Assembly: GCA_011634665.1 (NCBI GenBank)
Contig: WAEK01000014.1
Coordinates: 1,098,501 to 1,162,500, forward strand
Source: Mortierella sp. BCC40632
Lineage: Eukaryota > Mortierellomycota > Mortierellomycetes > Mortierellales > Mortierellaceae
Length of the DNA: 64,000 bases
Reading direction: 5' to 3'
Made by a program: the position numbers and the translations under genes. Position 1 is the stretch's first letter; every line of letters begins with the position of its first letter. The notes beneath the pieces were generated by a model, which saw only the letters and a list, made by a program, of their open reading frames with translations, was not told the origin of the DNA and searched no databases. Below, one piece after another: positions 45,620 through 57,015 of this stretch.

Positions 45620-45799
45620 CTAGGTCGCACATTCAATGATGCAGTTGGCTCTCACATTCCCATCGCACGAAAAGTAATTGGCAGCAGGTGGCGCCTTGCA
45701 CCTTTGAATGCACGCTTGGAAATCATCATAATCGGCCGCAACAGAAGTTATCATGGCAAGTACCGCGACCGTACAAACAGAGAAAAATATTGGTCGCAT
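45620..45799 (-). CDS. Secreted cysteine micro-protein, copy B (59 aa, one cysteine lost)
   Basis: This is a paralogue of the peptide at 44530-44709, with the same length and layout: signal peptide MRPIFFSVCTVAVLAMITSV then AADYDDFQACIQRCKAPPAA. Cysteines at 30, 34, 45, 53 and 57 match copy A, but position 42 is Tyr, leaving five in the mature chain. An unpaired cysteine suggests relaxed constraint, dimer formation or a changed fold. Most other differences are conservative, and the frame is intact, so it was under coding constraint after duplication. A TATATAA element is about 85 bp upstream. Confidence 0.75.
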   Translation of the reverse strand: MRPIFFSVCTVAVLAMITSVAADYDDFQACIQRCKAPPAANYFSCDGNVRANCIIECAT

Positions 45800-45879
45800 T
45801 GTGAATTTGATGAAGGCGATAAGCGCGATGGGAAGAGGCGAAGTTAAATGTGATATTTGCGAGGAATTCAAAGCGTAGC

Positions 45880-45886
45880 TTATATA
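45880..45886 (-). promoter_or_regulatory. TATA box of peptide gene copy B
   Basis: This reads TATATAA on the minus strand, about 85 bp before the ATG at 45799. Confidence 0.45.
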
Positions 45887-46189
45887 GTGCACCAAGTACC
45901 TTCCCAGCACACATAATCACTTAGGACAGGGACACCAAACCAAAGGGGTGAACCCAGAGCATTGACGTACCGTGTTCTCTGCACAAATGAAAAAGTGATC
46001 AGTTCGTATTCTTCAGCTCGAGTCGAGACGAGTTTTAACAATCACTTTTTAGACCTGTGTTTACGAAGACACATCTTGCGCGTCATTTTATACTATGGGT
46101 TCAACACTTAATGATATAAGCCTGTTCCGTGGGCTACAACAGCACTCTTGTTTGACTATTGAGGTGAGTAAGTAGGCACCTTTACTCCT

Positions 46190-46870
46190 AACCTTCGTAC
46201 AAAACATTTGACTTGGATTGGGTTTCGCTTGCTTGTGTAGGCTCGTTCAATCCTTGGGATATTCCGCAACATGGGGAGCTGGAACAGGTATGCGGCGTAA
46301 ATTCTAAAAGGATTTAATCGCCTTCGGTATTTTGTGACAGACCACTGTGGAGTCCACTATCCGAGGTATATGAAGTATACGAAGAATGGGAATAAAGGTG
46401 ATACGGCCATGTTATATTTTCTTGCTAGCAAAATACTATAGAGTTTCTATTTTTATTTTTTTTATTTTTATTTTTTATTTTTTTTTTTTATTTTTTTTTA
46501 TTTTTTATTTTACAAAAATAATACTATTCTATGTGTGCTACTCCTTTCCCTTGGCCGTTGATTTGCTTGAGCCAGAGGGAGTGGGCGGGTGGCACCTTTA
46601 TTCCCATTCTCTGTCGTCTACGGACTAGTGGCCGTAGACGCGTGCGCGACATTCTTTTAATACTGACCGAGAAAACAAGTACTTGCTATGCTAGGCTCTG
46701 GTGCTCTATCTTTTGGGGGGTGGAGAGGAAGGGCATCCCCGGTCACTGGTTCTACTAGGAGAATGAGTCTTAAGACGTCTTTTATAGGCTTAACCTTTCA
46801 TTCTTCGTAAATCCCATACACCTCGGATTAGACTTCGCCTGCTTTCGCAGGCTCCTCCAAACCACCGGGG
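46190..46870. repeat. Two diverged copies of a hairpin-bearing repeat flanking an AT-rich tract
   Basis: Segments at about 46194-46275 and 46800-46880 share the order CTTCGTA, GGATT, TTCGC, TGCTT, AGGCTC and CCAA. The second copy forms a perfect stem GCCTGC-TTTC-GCAGGC (46836-46851). Between them, 46448-46512 is a (T)nA tract. The origin is unknown; it could be a decayed short interspersed element. Confidence 0.45.
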
Positions 46871-47198
46871 ACCAGAGGATTACTCACTCAATTCAGATTA
46901 GGGGTCAAAAGGTTAACCGATCGTGACAGGTTCGTATTGCCTTTGACGTTGGTTCTGCACTGATTTTCAAAATTTGGGCCGGATATTATTCGACTTTTGA
47001 GGACCACGGCCATTTTTGCATTCTCTGTTCTTTGAGGACGATCTTGAAGTACGTCCTGCCTCTTGCTCTCGGATTGTCTTGTAAGCCCGACTAAATCGTT
47101 CAACCGGTGATAGAGCGTTCTCCTGTTCTGGATATCTTTTTGCTCCTGCAGGCCATGGATGTAAACTTGAGTAAACCTTGTTATGTAGTTTAATCGTA

Positions 47199-47738
47199 CT
47201 ACATGGCGCCATGAATTCGAAATGTGTAAACTCCGTTACACATTGTTGCCAGATCGTCGTCAACTTGAGCTCCCATTGAAGTAAAGGATAATACTGCACT
47301 ATATCGTTTTGACCGTTCTTCCGCCCCAGTAACCAAATCCTTGATATACGGGAGAGACTCGATCATTGGCAACCAGTGTTTCTTATCGAACGGAATGAGC
47401 TCAGATCTCGTTTCGTTAAGCCGTACTAGACCCCCGTAAGTGGTCTTAACGAAACAAGTTATCGAACGAGAATCCCGTTCGTTGAGAAATACAACGCTAT
47501 TCTTCCTTCTTGACAGCACAATGAAAATACCGGCCTTGTTTTTGATGAGTCTTCCCACCGCTCCTGAGTCCTTAGCGTCTAGAACTGCCGAGTATAGTAG
47601 TGTTGCCGTTTGGCTATTGCTGGTGAAAAGTCTTGAGGATATGAAAAAGCAAAAATGAAAGGTTGGGTAATGGGAGGACATAAAAATAGACGAGAAGCCT
47701 GCTCGGACAAGAACTTCTCTGCCGTGGCAGTGATCCAC
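47199..47738 (-). other. Unassigned open reading frame (up to 179 codons)
   Basis: The frame reads like real protein (for example LIKNKAGIFIVLSRRKNSVV, then SRSITCFVKTTYGGLVRLNE and PFDKKHWLPMIESLPYIKDL), but I recognise no domain and the first 40 codons are low quality. It could be the final exon of an unrecognised gene, or debris of the transposon next to it. Flanking sequence from 46880 to 47198 shows nothing else. Confidence 0.3.
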
Positions 47739-48545
47739 GACAGAGAAATGGAACCTGGTGCTCTGTCAGGCTTCTAAAGGGGAAAAGAACAAGCAACTAC
47801 ATCTCAAATAGAAACAGGAATGGCTTTGTTGTTTGTGAATGCGTCATCTAACTTTGAGGGAGAGGCGGGGGGGGGGGCAGTCACATCGGCGCTATTGATG
47901 ATGTTCTCAATGCTCTTAGAAGTATACCCAGCTACCTCGGGGGTGGATCGTTGAGGGCTAAATTTGCCTTCTACAGACTGCCTGATCGTATTTAATCCAG
48001 ACCATATCCTATCATCGGCAGCTGACAGTTGCACTCTTTCGGATCTTGACTACGGCCATACCAGCCTTCCTGAACAGCAATAGCATCGTCGACCAGACAG
48101 GATGGTGGAATATATCACTTGGTTCTTCAGACTCAAACTATACAAAAAGATTGCAGGTTTTTTGGTCAGGTGATAGACTTAAGTACCTGACCAGAGGCTT
48201 CTTACACTTGCGATATAACACAGGAGGCAACTGCAATTGCCAGGAACAAGTATCCAGTCAGAAAAAACCCTCCTCTGTAGCTCCTCAGTGGGCGAGTCCT
48301 CGATTATGAAGTGAGCAGATCACCGCAGAAAAAAAAAAGACTCGAGAATGAGCGTTGTGGTGTAGCAGATGGGGATGGTCCTTTAGGCCCCATCCTCCCC
48401 CTCCCTTTTAAAACAAAAAACGTAGTTTCGCAGAGACGACAGCTTTTTTTTCCTGATAATTTTCTAACTGTTTGGATCGCCTGTCGCGCCCTCAGGTACC
48501 AATTTCACTGACGAGACGTTACGCAAGACACCCTCCTAGCAGACC

Positions 48546-50452
48546 TCACCCATACTCACCCTGATATATAAATCGCTCTGAATTGTCTGCTTTTCTGGGT
48601 CCCTCGCTGTCGATAAAAGAATAGCTTGTTTCGAAGGTTTTGAAAGATGCATACCTCGTCTGTAATGGCTTTTCTCTGGCCAACATGAAGATAAGTAATA
48701 CAATGAGTGTGGTTGCGAACCTCACGTTCCTAAATATGAAAGGCATCCCAAGCACAAAGAAACTGGGGCCCTGATCTACCGCGAAAGCAGCCTTAATTGC
48801 CAGTATCTCAACATTGCCCTGGCCTGCTATCACAGCGTTCGGCCTGTAAATACACAAGCCGCCCGGTGAGGAAAAGATCTTGGTCATCTTGCTTCGGAGT
48901 CCCCGTTGCCATCCAACAAGAACAGAATTCTCTGCGGTCTTTGCCAACAGGAAGGCTACTGGAACGCCGAGCCATGTTCTGCCGTTTTTGACAACGAACG
49001 TGAATAGACTGATATTTTACCTATCGATAAATGATGCCATCTGTAAGTGTCAGAGGCTCAAGAAGAAAAGCCAGTCAGTATGCCCGAAAACCAAGCACTT
49101 GGGATATTACCCAAACACATTGTGAGTCCTGTCAAAACAGATAGTCTTTCCATGTGCTTGTAACTGAGTCATTTGCCACAAGGTGGCAAATCCAGAGTAG
49201 AGACCACTGACGTGGTTATCCTTGTCATAGTAAGTGAACCCACCATCATGCTCAAGCTCCTTCATCTATTTCATTGATGAGAGCACAGGGTCGTTATCTT
49301 TCCTCAATTTGTTGGCCATGACGGAGTTTCAGATGTTGTAGACATCGCCGTAGGTGATGAATTCATCACGAGAGGAGTGGCCCTTCTCCCGAAAGACCTG
49401 GATAAAATTGACATGCTCCATTGTGATCTGGTTCATCACCAAAGAGATTAAAGAGCCCTCCAGAGTAATCTTCCTTATTGTCGCCTTGATAGCTGCCGAT
49501 TGTTGACACGATCCCGGACCGTTAAAGAGCCCTACATCGTGACTATGCTCGTAACAGTAGGAAACATGACACACAGTCTAACTTGTCGCATCAAGCCCTG
49601 GAACCTTTTGAGCACTGACTCGGATCATAGCATGAGATCCCTTCTTCATGTTTTGTCGGCTAACTCTTTGCTCCCCTGATTCCCCCCACCCCCTTCTCCA
49701 ATCACTCTGTCTTTCCTCATGGTGCGCTTTTGGCCGGCACACCAACATTGCAAATAAGACAATGCGCCTCTTTTCTTTTCTTTGCCGGTGTATTTGTAAA
49801 TACCCTTCATATTAACAAGATTTGTGGAGATTTGAGCCTGGTATCGTTGAAGCCATTCGACATACTCTCCTGGGCTTAGAGTGAAATGGGCAGAGTTAAC
49901 TGTGATCTGCAACGTTCCATCTTGAAGGCTTTCTTCAGGGATACCACCACCTTTCAAAAAAATACACTTAGGAGCTTTTTTCATCGCATGCTCGCGCAAG
50001 TCATTGGATATCTGCGTTTGAATAAGTTTAATGATGATCGGAAGTAACCAGTTTATTGGGCAAGTAGAATAGAAAGCTAGACACGTGGAGAACCGAGCTA
50101 TATTCGCACTCACCTCGATTGGGGTCCCTTCAATCATGACTACGCTGGGCGAAGTATCAAAGCCGGCATCAATTGAGCCTGTGTGTAAGCATCTAGTGCT
50201 TCACCAATAACAGAGTCATCTCTGACAATGTCGGTATCCCTTTCGTCGGTAAGATCAGCATCTTATTCCGTGATTTGGTTGGCGCCATGCTCTTCAGCAA
50301 AAACCGAAGTTTTCTGTGTTGCTGGTGACAGAGTCGGCGCTATTGTCATTAATAGAGCCAAGGTCGATTTCTCCAGTGTCCAGATCTGTGCTGTAGGCGC
50401 CACCTTCACCGCTATATCTAGGCTGAGGTTCGTCATTGAAAAGAGGGGCCTA
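48546..50452 (-). pseudogene. Degraded Mutator-like (MULE/FAR1-type) transposase
   Basis: Several minus-strand frames together follow the order of a fungal MULE transposase but are broken by stops and frame shifts. From the N-terminus: FNDEPQPRYSGEGG (about 50440), LSPGEYVEWLQRYQ and a WC-rich block ending GEGGGGNQGSKEL (49650-49870), SSRDEFITYGDVYNI (49330-49375), then GGFTYYDKDN and FATLWQMTQ and TICFDRTHNVFG (49110-49235), and GVPVAFLLAKTAENSVLVGW with NAVIAGQGNVEILAIKAAFA (48760-48965). The DRTHN and GNVEI segments sit where the catalytic acidic residues belong. In-frame stops occur after YNI, inside the SMK*MKELE stretch and after the NVFG block. A further frame at 47804-48034 may be the C-terminal end. 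No terminal inverted repeats were found by eye. Confidence 0.8.
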
Positions 50453-50959
50453 AAGGGATAGAAAAGAGCAAGTAATCCAATAAGGCGAATCGTGACTGTT
50501 CTGTTCTAGTAGTTCCCTCTCGGGTCTCTTGTGTTTATTTGAATAGGTTGATGGTCAAGGATTACTCTTGCTCTCTTCTCCATTTATTCCATCGGCAGAA
50601 GTTCGTTTGAAAGAAGAACAGTCGGCTAGACCCATAACTGCGTCTTTGTTAGCCCTGTTGTTTGACTTTGTAACGTCGCTGAGATACCCCTCTCCCCATT
50701 CCATTACGATTTGTAAAAAGGCGGCATTCCGAGGGACAACATTCCATTCCCCCGAACCACCTGGACACCTCCATTCCGACCAAAAACTCAAGGGCGACCG
50801 CCCCACTCACTTGCCCTCAGAAAAAAGCAAAAGTCTATCGCTAACAAAACACAAAGCGAGATAGAGACTGTGTATTAAGAATCCTCTTTGGTTCACTCGT
50901 CCTCAACTCAGAACAAGAAAGAAAGAAAGAAAGAAAGAAAGAAGGGGAAACCAACAATC
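50453..50959. promoter_or_regulatory. 5' region of the mitochondrial transcription factor gene, with (GAAA)n leader
   Basis: The region ends in a (GAAA)n repeat at about 50916-50943, only 17 bp before the ATG at 50960, so the repeat would be in the 5' untranslated leader. I see no gene. Confidence 0.45.
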
Positions 50960-52768
50960 ATGGCCCAAAATATCGCTAGACCTTTACTAAGATCGCTGCC
51001 AAAGCTGCCAGTACCAGATCGATGGCCAACCTTGTTCAAGGGATCTAAGGCACGTGGACAGCTTCGGGTCAACGTGATGACCGAGGAGGTTGCGAGTATG
51101 TACCAGAATGCCTTGAGGAAAATGTCTTTCAGAAAACCCAGCACAACGAAGCAAGCTAGACCCGAGACCCTCGCTTTACTAACATTGTTGGCGCTCTAAC
51201 CCCCCTCCCCTAGATGCAAGTGCGGACTTGATGAAGATTACACCTCAAAAGAATATCATTGACCTTTATTCAGGTATATTATCTTTAAAAAAAAAAACGA
51301 AGTGTGCCTCATAAGAATGAATCTCTATGCTTAGATCCTTGTTAGAGCAGTATTGACTAGATTCCGATATTGATTGATCATTTTCTTTCTCTGTTTAATT
51401 ACTTCAAAAAGGTCCTGGCCAGCTCACTCGATCCATGGCGTTGGCAGGCGCAAACAAGGTTGTTGCTGTAGAGAATGGAGAGTGCTTCAAGAGCTCTTTA
51501 CAGGTACAAATTCTTCGTCCAATTCTCAGATCCACCAACAAAGATCGAGCGTTTTTTACCTGAATGGGATACTAAACAATACTCCTTTACTAAAAAAAAA
51601 AAAAAAAAAAAAAATCGTTATACAGTCACTTGTAGATAATTCTGAAGGCAGAATCCAGCAGCTGGAGCAACATCCTTCAACTGACCCCTTTGATGATCTA
51701 TTAAATCCATCCAAGGGGTTTCTCCCCAAGATCGAAACCCAACCCAGGGATAAAGTTCATTCAGATTTGGCGATTGTAGGGTCTCTCCCCAACTCTTCTT
51801 TTGGTGACAAGTATTTGTTAGACCTGATCACAGCATCGCTGGAGCAAATGGGACCATTCCAATATGGACGAATCGAGATGTTTATGTTTATGAGCAAGGA
51901 ATCTGCACAGGTAAACTCTTTTAGACCTTGTCGAGAAGTTTGATCCGAGGCCTTCTCTATTCTCGGTTGTCTATGAGGAGTATCAAGGCAAAGAGCGGAA
52001 GAGGGAGAACTCAAAAGAACCGATGCTTTATTATTTTGTTCAAAAGATCTAACTCTGCATTTCTCTTTTTTTTTTCTCAACTCCAGAAATTTAGCGCTCC
52101 GCCAGGAACACCCCAGAGACAGCGATTGACATTACTTGCAGAGGCAGCAGTTGAGTTTAAGGAGTTGCTCCGACCAGGGAAGCAACACTTTCATTTACCA
52201 TATGACTACCAGCTTGTTCAAATCACTCCCCATGAAAAGCCAAAGATCGACAGTAAGAAACTCTTCCATCACTATTACTCCATCCCTCCTCACTGATACT
52301 CATTTGACTCCTCTGCCAGCAATGGAGTTGCTATGACTAACAGTAACTCTTTGCCGAAATAGCGTCAGTGGAGGTCTTTGACTACTGTCTGAGAAGTTTG
52401 TTTACGAACAAGTCGAACCAGCTCGATAGGACCATCAAGTACGTCTCCTTTATAGACCGTGCTTTTTGAAATGTGCTCTCGCTCCCTTTTTTTTTTTTTT
52501 TTTTTTTTTTACTAAATACTGGCTGAACGAAATCCCCTTTCTCTGACTTTTTGCCTTGATCCACTCTCGATTCTTTCTATCTATTAGACTCTTGGGGCCT
52601 GGAGCCGATATCTTACTTGGTCGATTGAGTTTTGACACCAAGACCAAGATCAAGCACATGACGCTAGAACAACTCAACGAAGTCGCCGTCAAGTTTGACC
52701 AGTGGCCATTGCGCCCCACAGTGCTTTACGAGGACATGATCATGCACCAGACTAGGAATAGAAAATAG
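50960..52768 (+). CDS. Mitochondrial transcription factor B (Mtf1/TFBM, rRNA dimethyltransferase-like)
   Basis: Members of this family help mitochondrial RNA polymerase open promoters, and some also dimethylate small-subunit rRNA. Seven exons (50960-51095, 51214-51273, 51412-51503, 51626-51910, 52087-52252, 52363-52438, 52588-52768) give 331 aa. The SAM-fold motif I is IIDLYSGPGQLTRSMALAGA, followed by KVVAVENGECFKSSLQ. The C-terminal domain contains MTLEQLNEVAVKFDQWPLRP, the usual family end. Motif I has GPGQ instead of the EIGPG-type start of active KsgA enzymes, and the usual NLPY motif IV is not obvious, which favours the transcription-factor role. Introns 3 and 6 contain homopolymers, and a T39 run follows the stop codon. 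Confidence 0.87.

Positions 52769-52771
<3 letters not shown>

Positions 52772-52810
<39 letters not shown>
52772..52810 (+). repeat. T39 homopolymer directly after the mtTFB stop codon
   Basis: An uninterrupted run of about 39 T begins four bases after the stop. In the transcript it would be a U39 tract in the 3' untranslated region. Confidence 0.8.
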
Positions 52811-52811
<1 letters not shown>

Positions 52812-53022
52812 TGTTGTTGCACACTCATTAAATTAAGAAAACAGCAGCTCTTGGATATCGTCTCATTGTACTTGGTTAGGATCCTTTATGAACATGAAGA
52901 AAGAAAGAACGAAACACAATAATGCTACTGAAAGTGAGGAGAGCGCAAGGCGAGATGACAGTCAATCCGAAGAAGGGAGGGGGGAGGGGGAGATAAAATG
53001 TTCCCTTTGTCAAAGCTCCACT

Positions 53023-56000
53023 CTAATTTCTAGTCAAGTGCACAGGCATACTATCCGTCTTGAGAACATCATTTTGATCATCTCGCGTCTCCTCCACGAC
53101 CTTGAAGGTGGCCGCACCTGCATCTGCATCGTCTGCCGATCCCGCCCTATTGTTAGCATAGGCCGCCTCGCTTCGGTCCAACAACATCTCCAAATGCTTA
53201 TCCGAAATCACTACATCGTCCTTGGTCGCCACTTGCACCTTCTCTCCATCGTCTTGAGCCAACAATTCTGCCAACTCTGCAAGGGTCGCTGTGCGATCCA
53301 CACGTGAGCCTGGACCAGAGGTTGAGGGAAGTTGTTTGAATTTGCCCTTTTGGATGACCAACTTTTCAAGCTTACGCTTGCTGGAGGCCTTTTCGATAAT
53401 CTTGCCCTCAATGGTGTTGGCAGTCACTAGTCTATAAACCATCACGGGCTTGGTTTGACCAATACGGTGGACACGGTCCTGTGCTTGCAAATCCATTTGT
53501 GGGTTCTGATGACAGAGGAGGAGGAAAGTAAAAGAAAAATGTCAGTCGCTCCATTCATCAGTATATTACAAAAGGTCATCAAAAGTCCATACACCCTCAT
53601 GAAATCGAACCACTCATTACCCAGTCGCTGTCAAAGATAATGACAGTATCAGCCGAAGTCAAGTTAATACCCAATCCTCCTGCACGTGTCGACAACAAAA
53701 AGAGCTTCAGGTTAGCGGACCGGTTAAAGTCTGCAATTTGTTTCCGACGATCCTCCTGTTTGATCGCTCCATCAATACGACAGCATGGCCACTCTTTATA
53801 AATCTCTGCCCAGTCTTGAATAATGTCCAGCATTGTCGTGAACTGGGAAAAGATAAGGACCTTGTGACCACGCTCAAAAAGCGCTGGAAGAAGTCGATTC
53901 AAGACAAGCATCTTTCCTGAAGAATAAAGCAGATCCTCGGACAACACTGGCATGTTGGTTTTAGGGTCCAGAGGCCAGTCAAACAAGAAAGGATGGTTGC
54001 AGACCTTGCGGAGCTGCATCACCATGTTCATCAACTTCATATTGGTCACGGATTTGGTGGCCCGTCGTAAATCAATCTCCTTTGCGGTCAGTGCTGAACT
54101 GGCGCGTCCATCCTGGTTTTTGCTATCTGCGTCACCGCTTTCCAAAGCCTTGAAGTATTCCCTATCCGACTTTTCCTCATAAGACACAGAAGTCCCTGTT
54201 CGAGTAGTGCGGCGTCTCATATTGGCCATTTCTTCTTCCTCAGTAGCAACAATAGCTTCCAGCTCATCCAAAGGCACTTCGGTACCATCTTCATTCGTCG
54301 TGGTCTCCGTCGCCTCGGATGCAGGTGATTCGGTAGCCTCTGGTGTTTCGCTAGATCCTTTGGACTCTTCGTTGCCGGATTCGGGATACGAGTTGGCAGC
54401 GACCTTTCTTTGGATCAAAAAGTTGCGAATGTCCTTGCCCAATGCTGCATCATACCATTCCTTTTGGGTAGGGGTGAGAGGACAATACAAGCAGTACTCT
54501 TTCTTCTTTGGTAAAGAATGTTCGACTTTTTTTTTTCACACCAATCGATCCGGCAAAAAAAAAAAAAAAAAAAAAACGGAGAGAGAGGGGTTAGAATACT
54601 GGTGAACGAATAATTGGTAAATAATAATGCAACACATCAGAGAACAAAAGAAAAAAAAGTACTCACCATCGGTTTTGACGCGCCGGAGCAAAAATGGCTT
54701 AAGAATGTGATGCAAGCTCGAGACAATACCACTCTGAGACTCTTCTCCAAGGATACGCTCTTGACCCTCTTTAGCATTGATGTCTGAGAAATCAAACCAT
54801 TCCTGAAAACTTTCCAGATCGTCAAAGATATCAGGTAGCAGGAAATTAAGCAAACTCCAGAGCTCAGAGAGATTGTTTTGGAGGGGTGTTCCTGTCAGGA
54901 GCAGACGGTTTGCTGAGTGATATGTTTTGAGTTCACGAATCAACTTGCAGTTCATGTTCTTGAGACGATGACCTTCATCTACGACAATATACTTCCAGGG
55001 ATACTTTTGAAGATATTTTCTGTCGTTCATGACAATTTCGTAACTGGTGACACAGATTGGAAAAGATGGATCCAGTTTGCGGAACTTTCTGGTTCGGATA
55101 TGGGCACGCTCCTCAGGATTTCCATGATACAATACAACAGGAACGGATGGCGTGAATCTATAACAAATAATTGACCACGAGAGTCAGCTTACAGGTGACA
55201 CACCATCAATGCCTTGCATCCTTCAACGGTCAACAGGACACACACCTTTCAACTTCATTGACCCAATTGGCGAGCGTTGAGAGAGGTGCAGTGATCAGGA
55301 AAGGACCCCACACACCCTTCTCGCGCAAAAACGCCAAGAAAGAGATAGTTTGAAGCGTCTATTCATAAGCGAAATACTCAAGGTAAGTATTGGCGCGAAC
55401 AAAAAAATTTCATCCGCAAGATCATCAATCCTCGTTTCCTTTAGCAAGCTCATTACCTTTCCAAGACCCATCTCGTCTGCCAAAATACCATTCAGACCAT
55501 TCTCGTAAAGACTGATCAACCACTCTACTCCTGCTAATTGATAGTCTCGAAGGACACCTCCAGTGACGAGCGACGGCTGGCGTGCCGAGATTACAGGCTT
55601 AGCTGGCTTGGGCGCAGCAGGTGGCGTCGGTACGACCGCCTCCACAGCGGCCTCAACCGTCTCTTTCTGCTTCTGCTTTTTAAGAACGTCCTTGTCGAGG
55701 TAATCAGCGATGCTGTATCCAGTCTCATCTGCCTTACGCTTCTTAGCAGCAGCAGCATTCACGGCATGCTTCTCTCTTTTCTTTGCTGCTGCTGCTGCTG
55801 CAGTAGTTTCGGTAGACTTTGAGTCAGTCTGCTGATCAGGCTTGGACTGTAGGCGAGAGCTCGATCGAGTTGTAGCTGGGACTGAGGTTGTTGAGAGTGC
55901 TGGAGAGGGTTCAGCGCTAGCGCTCTCTGCCTTTTCAGATTGTTCCTTCTGTTTCTCGGCATCTCTCTTGGCCTCAACAGCTGCTGCCTTGGCTCGTGCC

Positions 56001-56697
56001 TCCTTTTGTTGTCTCTCCAACTTTTGTGCAAGAAAGTTAGAGTAGAGAGTTGACTTTTCGATCAAGAAGTTGAGTCGCTGAAAACGCTGCTTGTTGACCA
56101 CGGCAGTATACTCTGTGGCAGCCTATTTGATGATGCGAGAGGCGGCTGAGTTAGAGAAGCAATGGAAGGAAGAAGGGAGGGAGAGGAGGGCTGGGCAAGC
56201 CATTTTGACGAGGACTGCCACCAAAAATTTTAGAGCGACAGGGGACAAACCTTCTCCTTCAACTTGGCAATTTTCTCGGTTTCTTCCTTCTCAGTCTCCT
56301 CATGGAGCTTCTCCTCCTCCTGGACCATAGCCTCCGTCAAAGTACCATCAGGCGATGAGGTATCGGCATTGTCAGAAGAAGGAGTGCTGACAGTCTACTC
56401 AGTAGAACCAATTGTGACCATTGAATGGTTGTTGCGAAGCACAAAGAAGAGACCCAGGAAATCAGCAAAAGTTAGTGCCAATGAACAAACAGAATAGCAG
56501 TGTATGCTAGAAGCGCGTAACATGCACAACTGGTCTCATGTTTTGAGAGCATGAATTAACATGAGCGCAGACATTCGCAATGATAATCTCCACACGAAAA
56601 AAAGACAAATGAAAAGAGAAAAGGAGAATAAAAGAGATGGACACATTACCGCTTCCTGGGGACTGATGTTCTCAGATTCAGCGGTCAGTGGGGCCAT
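53023..56697 (-). CDS. SNF2-family chromatin remodeller of the HELLS/LSH/Irc5/DDM1 group
   Basis: This ATP-dependent nucleosome remodeller has relatives that act in heterochromatin DNA methylation and DNA damage tolerance. Seven exons (56697-56650, 56394-56251, 56122-55457, 55358-55246, 55157-54667, 54525-53621, 53505-53023) give 949 aa. The N-terminal 220 residues are a charged coiled coil with Lys-rich signals. Helicase motifs run in order: LADEMGLGK joined to [71 protein letters not shown] and [18 protein letters not shown] with [11 protein letters not shown]. The [11 protein letters not shown] segment fits HELLS/Irc5. The Walker A lysine is the last codon of exon 3. The intron 5 acceptor follows A10 rather than a pyrimidine tract. 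Confidence 0.94.
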
Positions 56698-57015
56698 GAC
56701 GGGTAACAAGTCGGAATCAGGGAAACAAAGATGAGTGGGTGAGAGGGTGAGCCCTTTTGCGAACACAAACAGTGGTGAGAAAGGGGGTGAGATAGAGAGA
56801 GAGTGGCAAGGCACAAGCAAACAGAGGATTTTTTGCGTGTTTTGGCCACCAAATACACCAATTTCGATCTCCACCTCCTTCAGTTCGCCTTGAATGAATT
56901 GACAGGGCCACAAAGCCACCACCCTTCTCGTCTTTATTTTTTTTTTTTTTTTTGGGCCTTCCTACATCGCTTCTTAGCATTTGCACTGGCCGCCCCCAGA
57001 CTCTTAAGAATCAGA
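56698..57015. promoter_or_regulatory. Divergent promoter between the HELLS-like gene and POP7
   Basis: About 318 bp separate the two starts. It includes a T16 run at about 56938-56953. No TATA box is evident. Confidence 0.45.

Larger units (their letters stand above)
44121..45930. repeat. Diverged tandem duplication carrying two secreted-peptide genes
   Basis: Copy A (about 44121-44970) and copy B (about 45201-45930) align over most of their length, from CTTTCTA at their left ends through the shared block GAATAGGACAGGCGGGAGGC to the promoters of the two peptide genes. Copy A has extra sequence: a T19 run and a segment of about 65 bp (44838-44902, ending in GGGAGAAGTGCCCTA) that is itself repeated at 44996-45059. 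Identity looks like roughly 75-80 percent by eye, so the event is not recent. Confidence 0.8.

Noticed and set aside
48049..48064. 5S rRNA-like start (CTACGGCCATACCA)
   Set aside because: Only about 13 bases match; the following sequence lacks the conserved loops of 5S rRNA, so it is a chance match or at most a tiny fragment.
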